This document shows, in pieces, positions 24,198 through 34,008 of a DNA stretch of 64,000 nt (position 1 is its first letter; every line of letters starts with the position of its first letter). Made by a program: the position numbers and the translations under genes. Source of the stretch: Rubricella aquisinus. GTDB lineage: Bacteria; Pseudomonadota; Alphaproteobacteria; Rhodobacterales; Rhodobacteraceae. The DNA lies in NCBI RefSeq assembly GCF_014199445.1, contig NZ_JACIJS010000001.1, positions 1 through 64,000 on the forward strand, in the 5' to 3' direction. Under the pieces are notes generated by a model. It was not told where the DNA came from, made no database searches, and was given only the letters and a program-made list of their open reading frames with translations.

Positions 24198-26921
24198 TCA
24201 CAGCTTGCCGTGGCAATGCTTGTACTTTTTGCCTGATCCGCACGGGCACGGCTCGTTCCGGCCAATCTTGTCACTGGTCACGACGGGCGCGGGGCCGGAT
24301 GGCTCCGCGTCGCTTTGTGCCGGAGCGGTTTCGGGAGCAGGGGCGGTCGGCTGGGCGGCTTCGGCTTGCGCGCGTTGCGCCTCCGCCTGAGCGCGCATCT
24401 GCGCCATCATCGCCTCCTGCTCCTCTTGGGACAGGATACGCACCGCCGCCATCTGCTTGGTCACATCGGCACGCAGGCTTTCAAGGAGCGATTCGAACAG
24501 TTGGAACGCCTCGGATTTATATTCGTTGAGCGGATCGCGCTGCGCGTAACCACGGAACCCGATGACGGAGCGCAATTGATCCAGCGTCACAAGGTGATCG
24601 CGCCAGCCCTTGTCGATGGTTTGCAACAGCACCTGCTTTTCCACACCACGCATCGTGTCCGCGCCATACGCCTCATGCTTTTCAGCGGATTGCGCGTCCA
24701 CAGCGGCGATCAGACGTTCGCGAATATCCTCGTCATCAACGCCCTCTTCCGCGGCCCATTCCGCGACCGGGAGTTGCAGCCCAAACGACGTGCGCACGAC
24801 CTCCGCCAGACCGTCCGTATCCCATTGATCGGCATAGGCGCGCGGCGGGATATGGGTGGTCACGATATCTTCGACATATTGGTGGCGCATGTCCTCGACA
24901 ATTTCGGACACGTCCTGCGCTTCCATGATCTCAAGCCGCTGGGAGAAGATCGCTTTGCGCTGATCATTCATCACATCGTCGTATTTGAGCAGGTTCTTGC
25001 GGATGTCGAAATTGCGCGCTTCGACCTTGGATTGCGCGCGCTCCATCGCCTTGGACACCCAAGGGTGGATGATCGCCTCGCCTTCCTGCATGCCCAGCTT
25101 GCCAAGCATCTTGTCCAGCCGGTCAGAGCCGAAAATGCGCATCAGATCGTCCTCAAGGCTGAGGAAGAACAGCGTCCGCCCCGGATCACCCTGACGGCCG
25201 GAGCGGCCGCGCAACTGGTTGTCGATCCGCCGCGATTCGTGCCGCTCGGTGCCCAGAACGAACAGACCACCTGCCTCAAGCACTTTGGCCTTTTCCTCGG
25301 CCACTTGGGCTTCGATCTGCTCGCGCAGGGCGGTGTATTCGGGGGTATCGGGCGCGATCCCCTGTGCCTCCGCCGCCTCGGAAAGCGCGATATCGGGGTT
25401 GCCGCCAAGCTGAATATCCGTCCCGCGGCCCGCCATGTTTGTGGCGATGGTCACCGCCCCGATCCGGCCCGCCTGTGCCACGATCTGCGCTTCCTGTTCG
25501 TGAAAGCGCGCGTTGAGCACCTTATGCGGGATCTTCGCGGCGTTCAGCATCTGGCTGAGCATTTCGGATTTTTCGATGGAGGTGGTGCCGACCAGCGTTG
25601 GTTGCCCTTTTTCATGGGCGATGCCGATTGCCTTGACCACGCCGTCGAATTTCTCCCGCGCGGTGCGGTAAACCTGATCCTCGTGATCTTCACGGGCGAC
25701 CGGGCGGTTTGTGGGGATTTCCACCACGCCCAGACCATAGATTTCCTGAAATTCGTCCGCTTCGGTCATCGCGGTGCCGGTCATGCCCGCGAGCTTGCCA
25801 TAAAGGCGGAAATAGTTCTGGAACGTGACAGAGGCGAGCGTCGCGTTCTCCGGCTTGATCTGCACGCCTTCCTTGGCCTCGATCGCCTGATGCAGGCCAT
25901 CGCCAAGCCGCCGCCCGGCCATCATCCGGCCGGTAAATTCGTCGATCAGCACGATCTCCCCGTCGCGCACGATGTAATGCTGATCCTTCTGGAACAGCCG
26001 ATGCGCGCGCATGGCCTGCGTGATGTGATGAACGATTGAGGTGCTTTCCGGGTCATAAAGGCTCTGCCCCTCGGGCAGGATGCCCTCTTCGGTCAGGCGC
26101 TGTTCGATGAATTCGTTGCCCTCTTCGGTCAGCGTCGCGGAGCGTTGCTTTTCATCAAGCTCTACATGCTCATCAGTCAGTTCCGGCGCGAATTTGTTGA
26201 GCGTGATATAGAGTTCGGACCGATCCGCCAGCGGGCCAGAGATAATGAGCGGCGTGCGCGCCTCATCAATCAGAATCGAGTCGACCTCATCCACAATCGC
26301 GAAATGATGCCCGCGCTGTGCCATCTGATCGAGGCTCGCGCGCATGTTGTCGCGCAGATAGTCAAAGCCAAGCTCGTTGTTCGTGGCATAGGTCACATCG
26401 GCCTTATAGGCCGCGCGTTTTTCCTCATCGGGCTGGCCGGGCACCACGACGCCAGTGGTCATGCCCAGCGCTGCAAACACGCGGCCCATCCACGCGGCGT
26501 CCCGGCGCACGAGGTAGTCGTTCACAGTCACGACATGCGCGCCTTTGCCGGGGATCGCATTGAGATAGGTCGGCAGGGTGGCCACGAGGGTCTTACCCTC
26601 ACCGGTTTTCATCTCGGCGATATCGCCTTTGTGCAGGAAATAGCCACCGATCAGCTGCACATCGAATGGGCGCAGGCCCAGCGCCCGCTTCGCGGCTTCC
26701 CGCACGGCGGCGAAAGCTTCGGGCAGCATATCATCAAGGCTTTCGCCTTCTTCGTAGCGGCGGCGGAACTCCGGCGTTTTCGCGGCGAGTGCATCGTCGC
26801 TCAGCGCCTCGAACTCTGGCTCCAGCGCATTGATCCGCTCCACGATTGGGCGCACCGATTTCACCTTGCGGTCGTTCGGGGTGCCAAACACCTTTTTCGT
26901 AAGGGATCCTAAGCCGAGCAT
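24198..26921 (-). CDS. secA: Preprotein translocase ATPase SecA
   Basis: SecA drives proteins through SecYEG. The frame is open further upstream, but [19 protein letters not shown] with GGAGGG ahead is the family start, giving 907 residues. Present are Walker A ([14 protein letters not shown], near residue 105), the DEAD-like [15 protein letters not shown], the second helicase half ([21 protein letters not shown]), the helical scaffold, and an Ala/Gln-rich linker to the SecB/zinc tail [15 protein letters not shown]. The leader is about 137 bases, and no SecM-like ORF was recognised in it. Confidence 0.98.
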   Translation of the reverse strand: MLGLGSLTKKVFGTPNDRKVKSVRPIVERINALEPEFEALSDDALAAKTPEFRRRYEEGESLDDMLPEAFAAVREAAKRALGLRPFDVQLIGGYFLHKGDIAEMKTGEGKTLVATLPTYLNAIPGKGAHVVTVNDYLVRRDAAWMGRVFAALGMTTGVVVPGQPDEEKRAAYKADVTYATNNELGFDYLRDNMRASLDQMAQRGHHFAIVDEVDSILIDEARTPLIISGPLADRSELYITLNKFAPELTDEHVELDEKQRSATLTEEGNEFIEQRLTEEGILPEGQSLYDPESTSIVHHITQAMRAHRLFQKDQHYIVRDGEIVLIDEFTGRMMAGRRLGDGLHQAIEAKEGVQIKPENATLASVTFQNYFRLYGKLAGMTGTAMTEADEFQEIYGLGVVEIPTNRPVAREDHEDQVYRTAREKFDGVVKAIGIAHEKGQPTLVGTTSIEKSEMLSQMLNAAKIPHKVLNARFHEQEAQIVAQAGRIGAVTIATNMAGRGTDIQLGGNPDIALSEAAEAQGIAPDTPEYTALREQIEAQVAEEKAKVLEAGGLFVLGTERHESRRIDNQLRGRSGRQGDPGRTLFFLSLEDDLMRIFGSDRLDKMLGKLGMQEGEAIIHPWVSKAMERAQSKVEARNFDIRKNLLKYDDVMNDQRKAIFSQRLEIMEAQDVSEIVEDMRHQYVEDIVTTHIPPRAYADQWDTDGLAEVVRTSFGLQLPVAEWAAEEGVDDEDIRERLIAAVDAQSAEKHEAYGADTMRGVEKQVLLQTIDKGWRDHLVTLDQLRSVIGFRGYAQRDPLNEYKSEAFQLFESLLESLRADVTKQMAAVRILSQEEQEAMMAQMRAQAEAQRAQAEAAQPTAPAPETAPAQSDAEPSGPAPVVTSDKIGRNEPCPCGSGKKYKHCHGKL

Positions 26922-27064
26922 ACGCCCTCCGTCCTCGTCATTGACTGGCAGATAACGCCGGTTTCGCGCGTTCACCCGATTGCGACTGAGGGATGGTTGC
27001 CCGCCAGCGGCAGAGGGCATATTGTGCGCGAACGCCGTGCGACATGCCATGTTGCAGCGCATCG

Positions 27065-27093
27065 GACATAAGGGGCGCACTGGCCCCTGTCAA
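27065..27093 (-). promoter_or_regulatory. Predicted secA promoter
   Basis: On the minus strand a perfect TTGACA (27088-27093), a 17-base spacer and TATGTC (27065-27070) precede secA by about 140 bases. The rest of the 275-base divergent region (26922-27196) holds the SD of each gene. No second clear promoter for the plus-strand PPIase gene was found. Confidence 0.65.
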
Positions 27094-27196
27094 CGTGGGC
27101 AAGAGACCCATGCAGTAACCATTCCGCGGGGTATGCGCCCGGTTATGCGCAGGCTCCGCACCGCCAATCCTACGATCAAGGAAGGATCGACAATCC

Positions 27197-28087
27197 ATGA
27201 CCCATCTTGCCAAGGCATTCGGAGCCGTTTGCCTGCCTATGCTGACCGCCCTGCCGCTCTATGCGCAAACCACGACCGAGACCCCTGCCGAAACACCCGT
27301 TCAGGCACCGTCGCTCGCTACGGTTCTGGCCACGGTGAATGGCACCGATATCACGCTCGGCCATGTGGTGTCGCTGCGCGGCAGCTTGCCCGAGCAGTAC
27401 CGCCAGTTTCCCGCCGAAGTGCTCTATCCCGGTCTAATCGACCAGTTGATCGACCAGACGCTGCTGGCCAACAAGGCGGAGGCCGATGGGCTTGCGGCCC
27501 TGCCCGGTGTCACCCAGACGCTTGAGAATGAACGCCGGGGTCTGTTGGCCAATCTCGGGCTGGAGGCGCTTCTCGATGCCGCCGTGACCGATGAGGCGCT
27601 TCAGGCCGCGTATGAAGAAGCGATCTCCGGCATGGAACAGACCGAGGAATTCAACGCCTCTCATATCCTTGTGGAGACGGAAGAAGAGGCCAACGCGCTC
27701 GTCACCCGGCTTGAGAATGGCGCGGATTTCGCGGCCCTCGCGCGCGAAGCGTCCATCGGGCCGTCCGGCCCCAATGGCGGCAATCTGGGCTGGTTTGGAC
27801 CGGGGCAGATGGTGCCGACCTTCGATGCGACCGTGCAGGCATTGACCGTGGGTGAGATTTCCGCCCCGGTTGAGACCCAGTTCGGCTGGCATGTGGTGAT
27901 CCTGAACGATCAGCGCCTTGCCCCGTTGCCGACCTTGGCGGAGCTTTCCGGCCAGTTGGGCGACCAATTGCGGCAACAAACTGTACGCAATGAGATCGAG
28001 AGCCTGCGCGACGCGGCTGAGATCACGGAGACAGCACTTGACGTGGACCCGTCGATCCTGCTCGCCCTGCCGCTCTATCAGGAATAA
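27197..28087 (+). CDS. Periplasmic parvulin-type peptidyl-prolyl cis-trans isomerase
   Basis: This enzyme probably assists folding of exported proteins. Its 296 residues begin with a signal peptide (to about residue 24, LPLYAQ). A SurA/PrsA-type N-terminal helical part follows (LIDQLIDQTLLANKAEADG). The rotamase domain at about 150-245 has the conserved ASHILVETEEEA, GPSGPNGGNLGWFGPGQMVPTF and TQFGWHVVIL. A strong SD (AAGGAAGGA) precedes the ATG. It is transcribed away from secA, a fitting secretion partner. An 11-bp stem follows the stop. Confidence 0.9.
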   Translation: MTHLAKAFGAVCLPMLTALPLYAQTTTETPAETPVQAPSLATVLATVNGTDITLGHVVSLRGSLPEQYRQFPAEVLYPGLIDQLIDQTLLANKAEADGLAALPGVTQTLENERRGLLANLGLEALLDAAVTDEALQAAYEEAISGMEQTEEFNASHILVETEEEANALVTRLENGADFAALAREASIGPSGPNGGNLGWFGPGQMVPTFDATVQALTVGEISAPVETQFGWHVVILNDQRLAPLPTLAELSGQLGDQLRQQTVRNEIESLRDAAEITETALDVDPSILLALPLYQE

Positions 28088-28108
28088 TCCGTTCTGACCA
28101 ACACGACG

Positions 28109-28144
28109 CCTGCGGCCCCGGCTCACATGCCTTGGGGCCGCAGG
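28109..28144 (+). terminator. Strong stem after the PPIase gene (weak terminator)
   Basis: CCTGCGGCCCC (28109-28119) pairs perfectly with 28134-28144 around a 14-base loop, 21 bases past the stop. The following bases (TCAGCGCC) are not U-rich. It could protect the 3' end or act with Rho rather than as a full intrinsic terminator. Confidence 0.45.
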
Positions 28145-28217
28145 TCAGCGCCCCTTGCGAAACCTCGCGGAACGGCGCACAAAACCTCCCAAACGTGAAC
28201 GCAGCCGGGAGGTTTCC

Positions 28218-29501
28218 ATGACCCACACCATCACGCGCCTGATCCCGCAAACGCCCAAGGCCAATGCCTCTCCCCTTGCTCCGACGGACGGCATGTTGCG
28301 CCTGCCGGAGGTGGCGGGGGTGCGCTTTTCCGCCGTGGAGGCCGGGGTGCGCTACAAAGGGCGGCTTGACGTGATGCTGGCGGAGGTCGCACCCGGCGCG
28401 TCCATGGCCGGGGTGTTCACCCGCTCCGCCACGCGCTCCGCCCCGGTATTGTGGTGCGAGGATGCGCTCAAGGGGCCGCATGACGCGGACAAACCATTCG
28501 CCATTCTGGTCAATTCGGGCAATTCCAACGCATTTACGGGCAAGAACGGGTTTGACAGCACCAAGATGCTGGCAAGCCGGGTCGCCACCGCGCTCGACTG
28601 TCCTGAAAACCATGTCTTTCTGTCCTCCACCGGTGTGATCGGAGAGCCGCTGCCAGCGGACCGTATCACGGCGAAGCTCGACACGCTGGCCAGCACCCTG
28701 TCCGCCGATCACGCGACAGAAGCCTGCGCTGCGATCCTGACGACCGACACCTATCCAAAGGGCGCGGTCATCGACATGACGCTGGATGGCTGCCCGGTGC
28801 GCCTGATGGGGATCGCCAAAGGCTCCGGCATGATCGCGCCCGATATGGCCACCATGCTTGTCTATCTGTTCACCGATGCCGCGATTGACCAGCCGCTGTT
28901 GCAGGACATGCTGTCGGAGATCAACGCCGCCACCTTCAACGCGATCACGGTGGATGGGGACACGTCCACCTCCGACACGCTGCTGCTTGCCGCCACGGGC
29001 AAGGCCGACATGACCCCGATCACCGCGGCAAGCGATCCTCGCGCGCCCGCGTTCCGCGACGCGCTTCATGCCCTGATGCTTGACCTTGCGCATCAGGTGG
29101 TGCGCGATGGCGAGGGTGCGACGAAATTCGTCGAGATCCGCGTGACCGGGGCCGACAGTGCTGCCTCCGCCCGCAAGATCGGCATGTGCATCGCCAATTC
29201 CCCCCTTGTGAAAACCGCACTCGCCGGATCAGACCCGAATTGGGGCCGCATCGTCATGGCAATCGGCAAATCCGGAGAGCCCGCCGACAGGGATCGCATT
29301 ACGATCCGGTTTGGCGATCTTCTGGTCGCGGAGCACGGCTGGGTCAGCGAAACCTACCGCGAAGAAGACGGGGCCGCGCATTTCGCGCGCGATGACATCT
29401 CCATCCATGTGGACCTTGGGCTTGGCACCGGGGAGGACACCGTCTGGACCTGCGATCTGACCCATCAATACATCACGATCAACGCGGATTACCGATCATG
29501 A
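28218..29501 (+). CDS. argJ: Bifunctional ornithine acetyltransferase / N-acetylglutamate synthase
   Basis: ArgJ recycles the acetyl group between N-acetylornithine and glutamate in arginine synthesis. The start MTHTITRLIPQ with GGGAGG upstream gives 427 residues. An in-frame start 21 codons earlier lacks support. The self-cleavage site is present as KGSGMIAPDMATML, near residues 200-213, where Thr becomes the new N-terminal nucleophile. The C-terminal NPNWGRI-type motif reads DPNWGRIVMAIGKSG. Its stop overlaps the mutT start as ATGA. Confidence 0.96.
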   Translation: MTHTITRLIPQTPKANASPLAPTDGMLRLPEVAGVRFSAVEAGVRYKGRLDVMLAEVAPGASMAGVFTRSATRSAPVLWCEDALKGPHDADKPFAILVNSGNSNAFTGKNGFDSTKMLASRVATALDCPENHVFLSSTGVIGEPLPADRITAKLDTLASTLSADHATEACAAILTTDTYPKGAVIDMTLDGCPVRLMGIAKGSGMIAPDMATMLVYLFTDAAIDQPLLQDMLSEINAATFNAITVDGDTSTSDTLLLAATGKADMTPITAASDPRAPAFRDALHALMLDLAHQVVRDGEGATKFVEIRVTGADSAASARKIGMCIANSPLVKTALAGSDPNWGRIVMAIGKSGEPADRDRITIRFGDLLVAEHGWVSETYREEDGAAHFARDDISIHVDLGLGTGEDTVWTCDLTHQYITINADYRS

Positions 29502-29896
29502 AGGTCGTGCTCGTCTCTGCCGTGGCACTGATCGACGCGGATGGCCGCGTTCTGCTCGCGCAACGGCCGGAGGGGAAATCCATGGCTGGTCTCTGGGAGT
29601 TTCCCGGCGGCAAGGTAGAGCCTGATGAGACGCCAGAGGCGGCCCTGATCCGCGAATTGCAGGAGGAGTTGGGGATCAATACCGAAGCATCCTGCCTTGC
29701 CCCGCTGACCTTTGCCTCCCACAGCTATGACGATTTTCATCTGCTCATGCCGCTTTTTGCCTGCCGTAAATGGCAGGGCATCGCGCAACCGAAAGAGGGC
29801 CAGACGCTGGCTTGGGTCCGCCCGAATGCGCTGCGCGACTACCCCATGCCGCCCGCTGATATCCCCCTGATCCCGATTTTGCGGGACTGGTTGTAA
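29498..29896 (+). CDS. mutT: 8-oxo-dGTP diphosphatase, MutT-type Nudix hydrolase
   Basis: This enzyme removes oxidised guanine nucleotides from the pool. The 132-residue protein has a complete Nudix box near residues 36-58 (GGKVEPDETPEAAL, then RELQEELGI) and the MutT-like strands ALIDADGRVLLAQRPEGKSMAGLWEFPGG. Its start overlaps the argJ stop by 4 bases, so translation is coupled. The argJ-mutT pairing also occurs in related bacteria. Confidence 0.93.
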   Translation: MKVVLVSAVALIDADGRVLLAQRPEGKSMAGLWEFPGGKVEPDETPEAALIRELQEELGINTEASCLAPLTFASHSYDDFHLLMPLFACRKWQGIAQPKEGQTLAWVRPNALRDYPMPPADIPLIPILRDWL

Positions 29897-29983
29897 CATC
29901 TGCTCTCCCTAGGGTTGCCGGAAGCCCTGTTTGGCTCTACTTCTTTGGAGAAGAAAACAACATATCCCTGGGGAGGGAAGATT

Positions 29984-30106
29984 ATGCTGACCACCGTGAT
30001 GATCGGGACATGCATTGCCGTGCAAGGGGAGTTTGTGCGGATGATGGAGAATGGCCGCGTGCTTGTCCGTGTTGGGCAAAAGCTGATCTCGGGCCGCCCG
30101 GTCTAA
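29984..30106 (+). CDS. Conserved-looking 40-residue protein of unknown function
   Basis: A short frame encodes MLTTVMIGTCIAVQ followed by a basic, beta-like segment (GRVLVRVGQKLISGRPV). An excellent SD (GGGGAGGGAAG) stands 4-5 bases before the ATG, better than that of most neighbours. From memory, similar 40-residue proteins are annotated as hypothetical in Rhodobacteraceae. It is 87 bases after mutT and converges on a DUF2087 gene 23 bases away. No domain or signal peptide is visible. Confidence 0.6.
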   Translation: MLTTVMIGTCIAVQGEFVRMMENGRVLVRVGQKLISGRPV

Positions 30107-30129
30107 GCAACCGCACGGCCCCCTATCCG

Positions 30130-30657
30130 TCACCGCGCCATGCGTGCTTTCAACTGGGCAATGACGTCGCGCACCTGCGGCGACGGGCGTTTTTCGATCC
30201 GCTGATAATCCGATCCATCCGCGTTTCGGCGCAAAAGACCCATACCGATCAGGCTGCGCCGGATCAGGGCGGCATCACCGAAATGATGCGCGGCGTTCAG
30301 CGCAGCATTCACGTCCCTCTCCTGCATCACTCGACCGGCGGGCAATCGTGACCAGAGCACCCAAAGGCAATCCTCCTGCACATTGCGCCGCGCGGGCCAG
30401 CGGATCAGGCATCCCGCCGCATCAAACTGGTTGAGCAGGCGTGCCACCTGTTTGGGATCGGCGGCAGCGTCCATCCCCCCACGCGCGCCCTGCACCGCCC
30501 GCAGATGCTGCACATTCCGAAATCCACCTGCACGGGCGAGCATGTTCATCAGGCTCAGATGCGATGGCACCCCGTCCTGTCCGCTCAATTGGCGTGACAG
30601 GGTGCGGGTAAAGGGGGACAGGTCCGCAATATGGAGCGGGATCGGCGATTTTGACAT
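30130..30657 (-). CDS. DUF2087-domain protein
   Basis: Function unknown. The 175-residue protein starts at ATG 30657 (AAAGGA upstream), though the frame is open further. The C-terminal 75 residues match the DUF2087 pattern: LLNQFDAAGCLIRWPARRNVQ, then RDVNAALNAAHHFGDAALIRRSLIGMGLLRRNADGSDYQRI, a winged-helix-like arrangement sometimes attached to transcription regulators. The N-terminal half looks helical and DNA-binding-like (SHLSLMNMLARAGGFRNVQHLRAVQ). It is transcribed away from the hydroquinone reductase gene. Confidence 0.8.
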   Translation of the reverse strand: MSKSPIPLHIADLSPFTRTLSRQLSGQDGVPSHLSLMNMLARAGGFRNVQHLRAVQGARGGMDAAADPKQVARLLNQFDAAGCLIRWPARRNVQEDCLWVLWSRLPAGRVMQERDVNAALNAAHHFGDAALIRRSLIGMGLLRRNADGSDYQRIEKRPSPQVRDVIAQLKARMAR

Positions 30658-30901
30658 GATATGTCCTTTCAACGCGCCCGGTTTGGTCGTTGGTCGCTGG
30701 CTTGACGACGCGGGCTTGCGCAAAAGGTCAGATCCGGTCGGTATGTCTGGCAGGTTTAGCACCCCATCTGGGGCAGCGACGCCTCGGTGTCCTGCGAACC
30801 GTTTGGCCACTTAACCCGCCCAAACTGTTTCGATCAAGCGGGGTGGCGCAATCTCTGCGCAGGACGCATCCTTTGCGCAACACCGGAGGAAGGATCGCCA
30901 C

Positions 30902-31936
30902 ATGAACACCGCCGTCGAAGAGGACCAGAAAGACGCGGCCACCCGCCGGGCCAAGGGCGAGTTTGTGCGCGGTGTCAGCGCCCACCGTCATGCCATCGGG
31001 GAGGACGCCTTTCCGCCAGAACCGGGGCGCTATCACCTTTTTGTCGCGTTCAACTGCCCGTGGTGTCATCGCGTGACGCTGGCCCGCTCCGTGCTGGGGC
31101 TGGAGAGCAGCATCACAATGGACGTGGCGTTTCCCAACCGCACCGGAGAGGACGATCCGGCGGGGCCGAACCTGTGGGAATTCGCCCCCGACCGCATCGC
31201 GCGCCTGACCGGCGCAGCTTTGCCCGAATGCACCACGGAAACCGGCACCGGACAGGGCCATCGCCTCGCCGTGGAGATTTACCGCGCCGAAGGCTCAGAT
31301 GAGAAATCCCTGCCCATCCTCTATGACAAGGTGGCAGGCCGGATCGTGTCGAACGAAAGTGCGGAGATCATCCGGATGTTGGACGCCCATGCAGCCGCAC
31401 TTGGCAGCGACATGGCGGAGGGTGACCGCCCCGTGCTTTATCCCGGTGGTTCTGAGAATGCGGACCTGCAGGCAGAGATTGATGCGCTCAACACCCGCAT
31501 CTACACCGCCATCAACAACGGCGCTTACAAGGCTGGGTTTTCGGCAGATCAGGCGGTCTATAACGCGGCCTTCACAGCGTATTTCGACGCGCTGGACGGG
31601 TTGGAGCAGCTATTGGCCCGCGACGGGCGGCCGTATCTCACAGGCTCCAGCTTTACTGAGGCTGACCTGCGCCTGTTCCCGACGCTCTATCGCCATGACC
31701 CGGTCTATTATGTTCGGATGAAGCTGAATGGCGCGCGGATACTGGATTATCCCCATCTCTGGCGCTGGCTCTGCCGCGTTTATGCCCTGCCCGGCGTGGC
31801 TATGAGCAATTCATTGGTCCATTGCAAACAGGGCTATTTTGGCCGCTCGTGGAATGGCGTCGTGCCGCAAGGCCCAATGCGCCCGATGTCCTACCCGGAG
31901 GCGTATCTGCACCCTGATCTGGCGGATCGCGCCTGA
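30902..31936 (+). CDS. Glutathionyl-hydroquinone reductase (YqjG/ECM4-type GST)
   Basis: Xi-class glutathione transferases of this type reduce glutathionyl-hydroquinones using a catalytic cysteine. The 344 residues include the active-site motif FNCPWCHR (near residues 52-59) in the thioredoxin fold, the conserved PILYDK and SNESAEIIRML segments, and a GST C-terminal domain (YLTGSSFTEADLRLFPTLYRHD). GGAGGAAGGA lies just upstream of the ATG. It converges on hemH with only 4 bases between the stops. Confidence 0.92.
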   Translation: MNTAVEEDQKDAATRRAKGEFVRGVSAHRHAIGEDAFPPEPGRYHLFVAFNCPWCHRVTLARSVLGLESSITMDVAFPNRTGEDDPAGPNLWEFAPDRIARLTGAALPECTTETGTGQGHRLAVEIYRAEGSDEKSLPILYDKVAGRIVSNESAEIIRMLDAHAAALGSDMAEGDRPVLYPGGSENADLQAEIDALNTRIYTAINNGAYKAGFSADQAVYNAAFTAYFDALDGLEQLLARDGRPYLTGSSFTEADLRLFPTLYRHDPVYYVRMKLNGARILDYPHLWRWLCRVYALPGVAMSNSLVHCKQGYFGRSWNGVVPQGPMRPMSYPEAYLHPDLADRA

Positions 31937-31940
31937 CCCG

Positions 31941-33038
31941 TCAGACCCAGCCCGCCATTTCGCGCTCCAGCACCGATACCATCATCTTGATATGCGCGTC
32001 GCTGTCGTTGAGGCAGTCGATATAGGTGAATTCCTCACCGCCCGCGTGCTCGAAGCTCTCGAAAATCTCTTCGTTGATTTCCTCCAGCGTTTCCACGCAA
32101 TCGGAACTGAACGCAGGTGCCATGATCGCAATGCGCTTTTTGCCGTCCTCGGCCAGCTTCGCGACATGCTCCACGGTGTAGGGTTTCAGCCATTCCTCGG
32201 GGCCGAATTTCGACTGGAAGGTGGTGATGATCTGACTGTCATCCCAGCCCAGCCGCTCTTTCAGCAGGCGCGTGGTTTTCACGCATTGGCAGTGATAGGG
32301 ATCGCCCTCTTTCAGATACCGCTCCGGCACGCCGTGATAGGAGCAGACCAGAATATCCGGCGGCGTTTCCATCTTGGCATAGGTTTCCTCTACCGACAGG
32401 GCCAGCGCATCAATATAGAGCGGATCGTCGTAGTAGGCGGGCACGGTGCGGATGGACGGCTGCCAATTCATCTTCATCAGCGCGCGGAACGCTTGATCAT
32501 TCGCGGTGGCCGTCGTCGGAGCAGAATATTGCGGGTAGAGCGGGAAAAACACGATCTTTTCCGCGCCCTGCTCCTTCAACCGGCGAATGACGCTTTCCGT
32601 GGACGGGTTGCCATAGCGCATCGCGAAATCGACGATCACCTTGTCGCCATAGGTGGCTTCCATTGCGGCGGCGACCTTTTCGGCCTGCGCGCGGGTGGTG
32701 GTCAAAAGCGGGCTTTCGTTGAGCTCGTTGTTCCAGATCCCGCGATACGCCTCACCCGAGCTGAACGGGCGTTTCGTCAGGATGATAAGCTGCAACAGCG
32801 GCTGCCAGAGCCACGGGCTGTAATCAATCACCCGGCGATCTGACAGGAATTCGTTGAGGTAGCGGCGCATGGACCAATAATCCGTGGCGTCCGGCGTCCC
32901 AAGGTTCGACAGAACGATCCCGACCTTTGCACGCGGGATCTTCGGATGATCCGGCTGCGCATGGGCCAGACGCCCCTCACCGGGCGCATCGTGCTTGGTG
33001 TCGCTGTCAGTCATCGTCATGTCACGCATATCGGTCAT
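31941..33038 (-). CDS. hemH: Ferrochelatase
   Basis: Ferrochelatase inserts Fe2+ into protoporphyrin IX to make haem. It has about 365 residues. Key signatures are VLSNLGTPDATDYWSMRRYLNEFLSD near residue 40, FPLYPQYSAPTTA, the active-site His in CSYHGVPERYL, and the conserved Glu region APAFSSDCVETLEEINEE. The start is uncertain. The first in-frame codon is GTG (33041) and ATG at 33038 was chosen, but ATGs follow at positions 4, 7 and 9 of the protein. It lies 52 bases after the NDUFAF5-like gene. Iron insertion competes with the bchH branch encoded in this window. Confidence 0.95.
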   Translation of the reverse strand: MTDMRDMTMTDSDTKHDAPGEGRLAHAQPDHPKIPRAKVGIVLSNLGTPDATDYWSMRRYLNEFLSDRRVIDYSPWLWQPLLQLIILTKRPFSSGEAYRGIWNNELNESPLLTTTRAQAEKVAAAMEATYGDKVIVDFAMRYGNPSTESVIRRLKEQGAEKIVFFPLYPQYSAPTTATANDQAFRALMKMNWQPSIRTVPAYYDDPLYIDALALSVEETYAKMETPPDILVCSYHGVPERYLKEGDPYHCQCVKTTRLLKERLGWDDSQIITTFQSKFGPEEWLKPYTVEHVAKLAEDGKKRIAIMAPAFSSDCVETLEEINEEIFESFEHAGGEEFTYIDCLNDSDAHIKMMVSVLEREMAGWV

Positions 33039-33090
33039 CACTTCAGTCTAGCCGGGGTTGAGGAGCGAAGTAACCCTTTGAGCGGCGGGG

Positions 33091-33948
33091 TCAATCCTTT
33101 TGCGGGGGGAGGCGCGGTGTCGCAGCATCCCCGGCGGGGTGTTCATCTGTCCCCAACGCATCCGCCAACCGCATCGCGGCAGAGCCGGGGCGGAGCGGTT
33201 TTTGCTGGTTTTCGGCAGGGGCCCAGCCGGTGAGCATCACAATGTCAAAGGTCGCCCGGATGCGCCCCTCCTGCCCGTATCTTTCGGCATAAAGGGCCAG
33301 CGTGCGCATCAGCACATCCCGGCGCAATCCGCCCCGGTGGCGCGCGGCAAGCACATTCACCTCCCCCATCGCGCGCAGATCGCGCATCAGATGGAGGGCC
33401 GTTTCATAGGTCACTGTCAGCGGCGTCGAATCTGCCACAGGCAGCGCGAGCCCCGCGCGTTGCAACAGTGCGCCAAGGTCGCGGATCTCCCCCATCGGGA
33501 CCATCCGGGGGGCAAGGCCGCCGGTCACTTCGACCTCAGCCGCGCTCAGACAATCGCGCAGTTCCGCCAGCGTCTCCCCCCCGAACAGGGGGGCAAGGAG
33601 CAGCCCATCAGGCTTAAGCGCGCGGCGCATTTGCACCAACTGCCCCACCGGGTCATTCGCGACATGCAGGCAAAGGGCGGAGATAACGAGGTCATGGGAC
33701 GCCTCATTCAGCGCCAAGACCTCCTCATCTGCCACGCATTTGGCATCGGGCAGGCCCAGCGCCTTTGCCCAATCAGCCGCACGCGGGCCAACAATCGCGG
33801 GGGATGTAAAGGTTCTGTTAACCTCTTTCAGTCTCTCCTGAACCTCCGCGATCGCCTCGTCCTGCAAAAAGCTGGCAAAGCCGGTGCGGTCCGCGCGCAA
33901 TCGGGCGCGCGTGATCGCGTCAGTGTCGAAAAGGTCCGGTCGCTGCAT
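33091..33948 (-). CDS. NDUFAF5-like methyltransferase-fold protein
   Basis: The 285-residue protein resembles the mitochondrial complex I assembly factor NDUFAF5. It starts QRPDLFDTDAITRARLRAD and has LCLHVANDPVGQLVQMRRALKPDGLL, then FGGETLAELRDCL, GGLAPRMVPMGEIRDLGALLQRAGL and FDIVMLTGWAP. The SAM-binding glycine motif I (DLGCG type) is missing. In its place stands PAIVGPRAADWAKALG near residue 50. So SAM binding and enzyme activity are doubtful, or follow the family's non-methylating chemistry. SD is AGGAGGG. It is divergent from comF and 52 bases before hemH. Confidence 0.75.
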   Translation of the reverse strand: MQRPDLFDTDAITRARLRADRTGFASFLQDEAIAEVQERLKEVNRTFTSPAIVGPRAADWAKALGLPDAKCVADEEVLALNEASHDLVISALCLHVANDPVGQLVQMRRALKPDGLLLAPLFGGETLAELRDCLSAAEVEVTGGLAPRMVPMGEIRDLGALLQRAGLALPVADSTPLTVTYETALHLMRDLRAMGEVNVLAARHRGGLRRDVLMRTLALYAERYGQEGRIRATFDIVMLTGWAPAENQQKPLRPGSAAMRLADALGTDEHPAGDAATPRLPPQKD

Positions 33949-34008
33949 ATCGCCCTCCTGTCCTGCGTGGGGAGGATGTATGGGCCTGAACGCCGAAGGG
34001 AAAGGGCA

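Noticed and set aside
33030-33075. Leaderless promoter for hemH (TTACTT-N17-TAGACT)
   Set aside because: Weak hexamers, and the hemH start itself is ambiguous.
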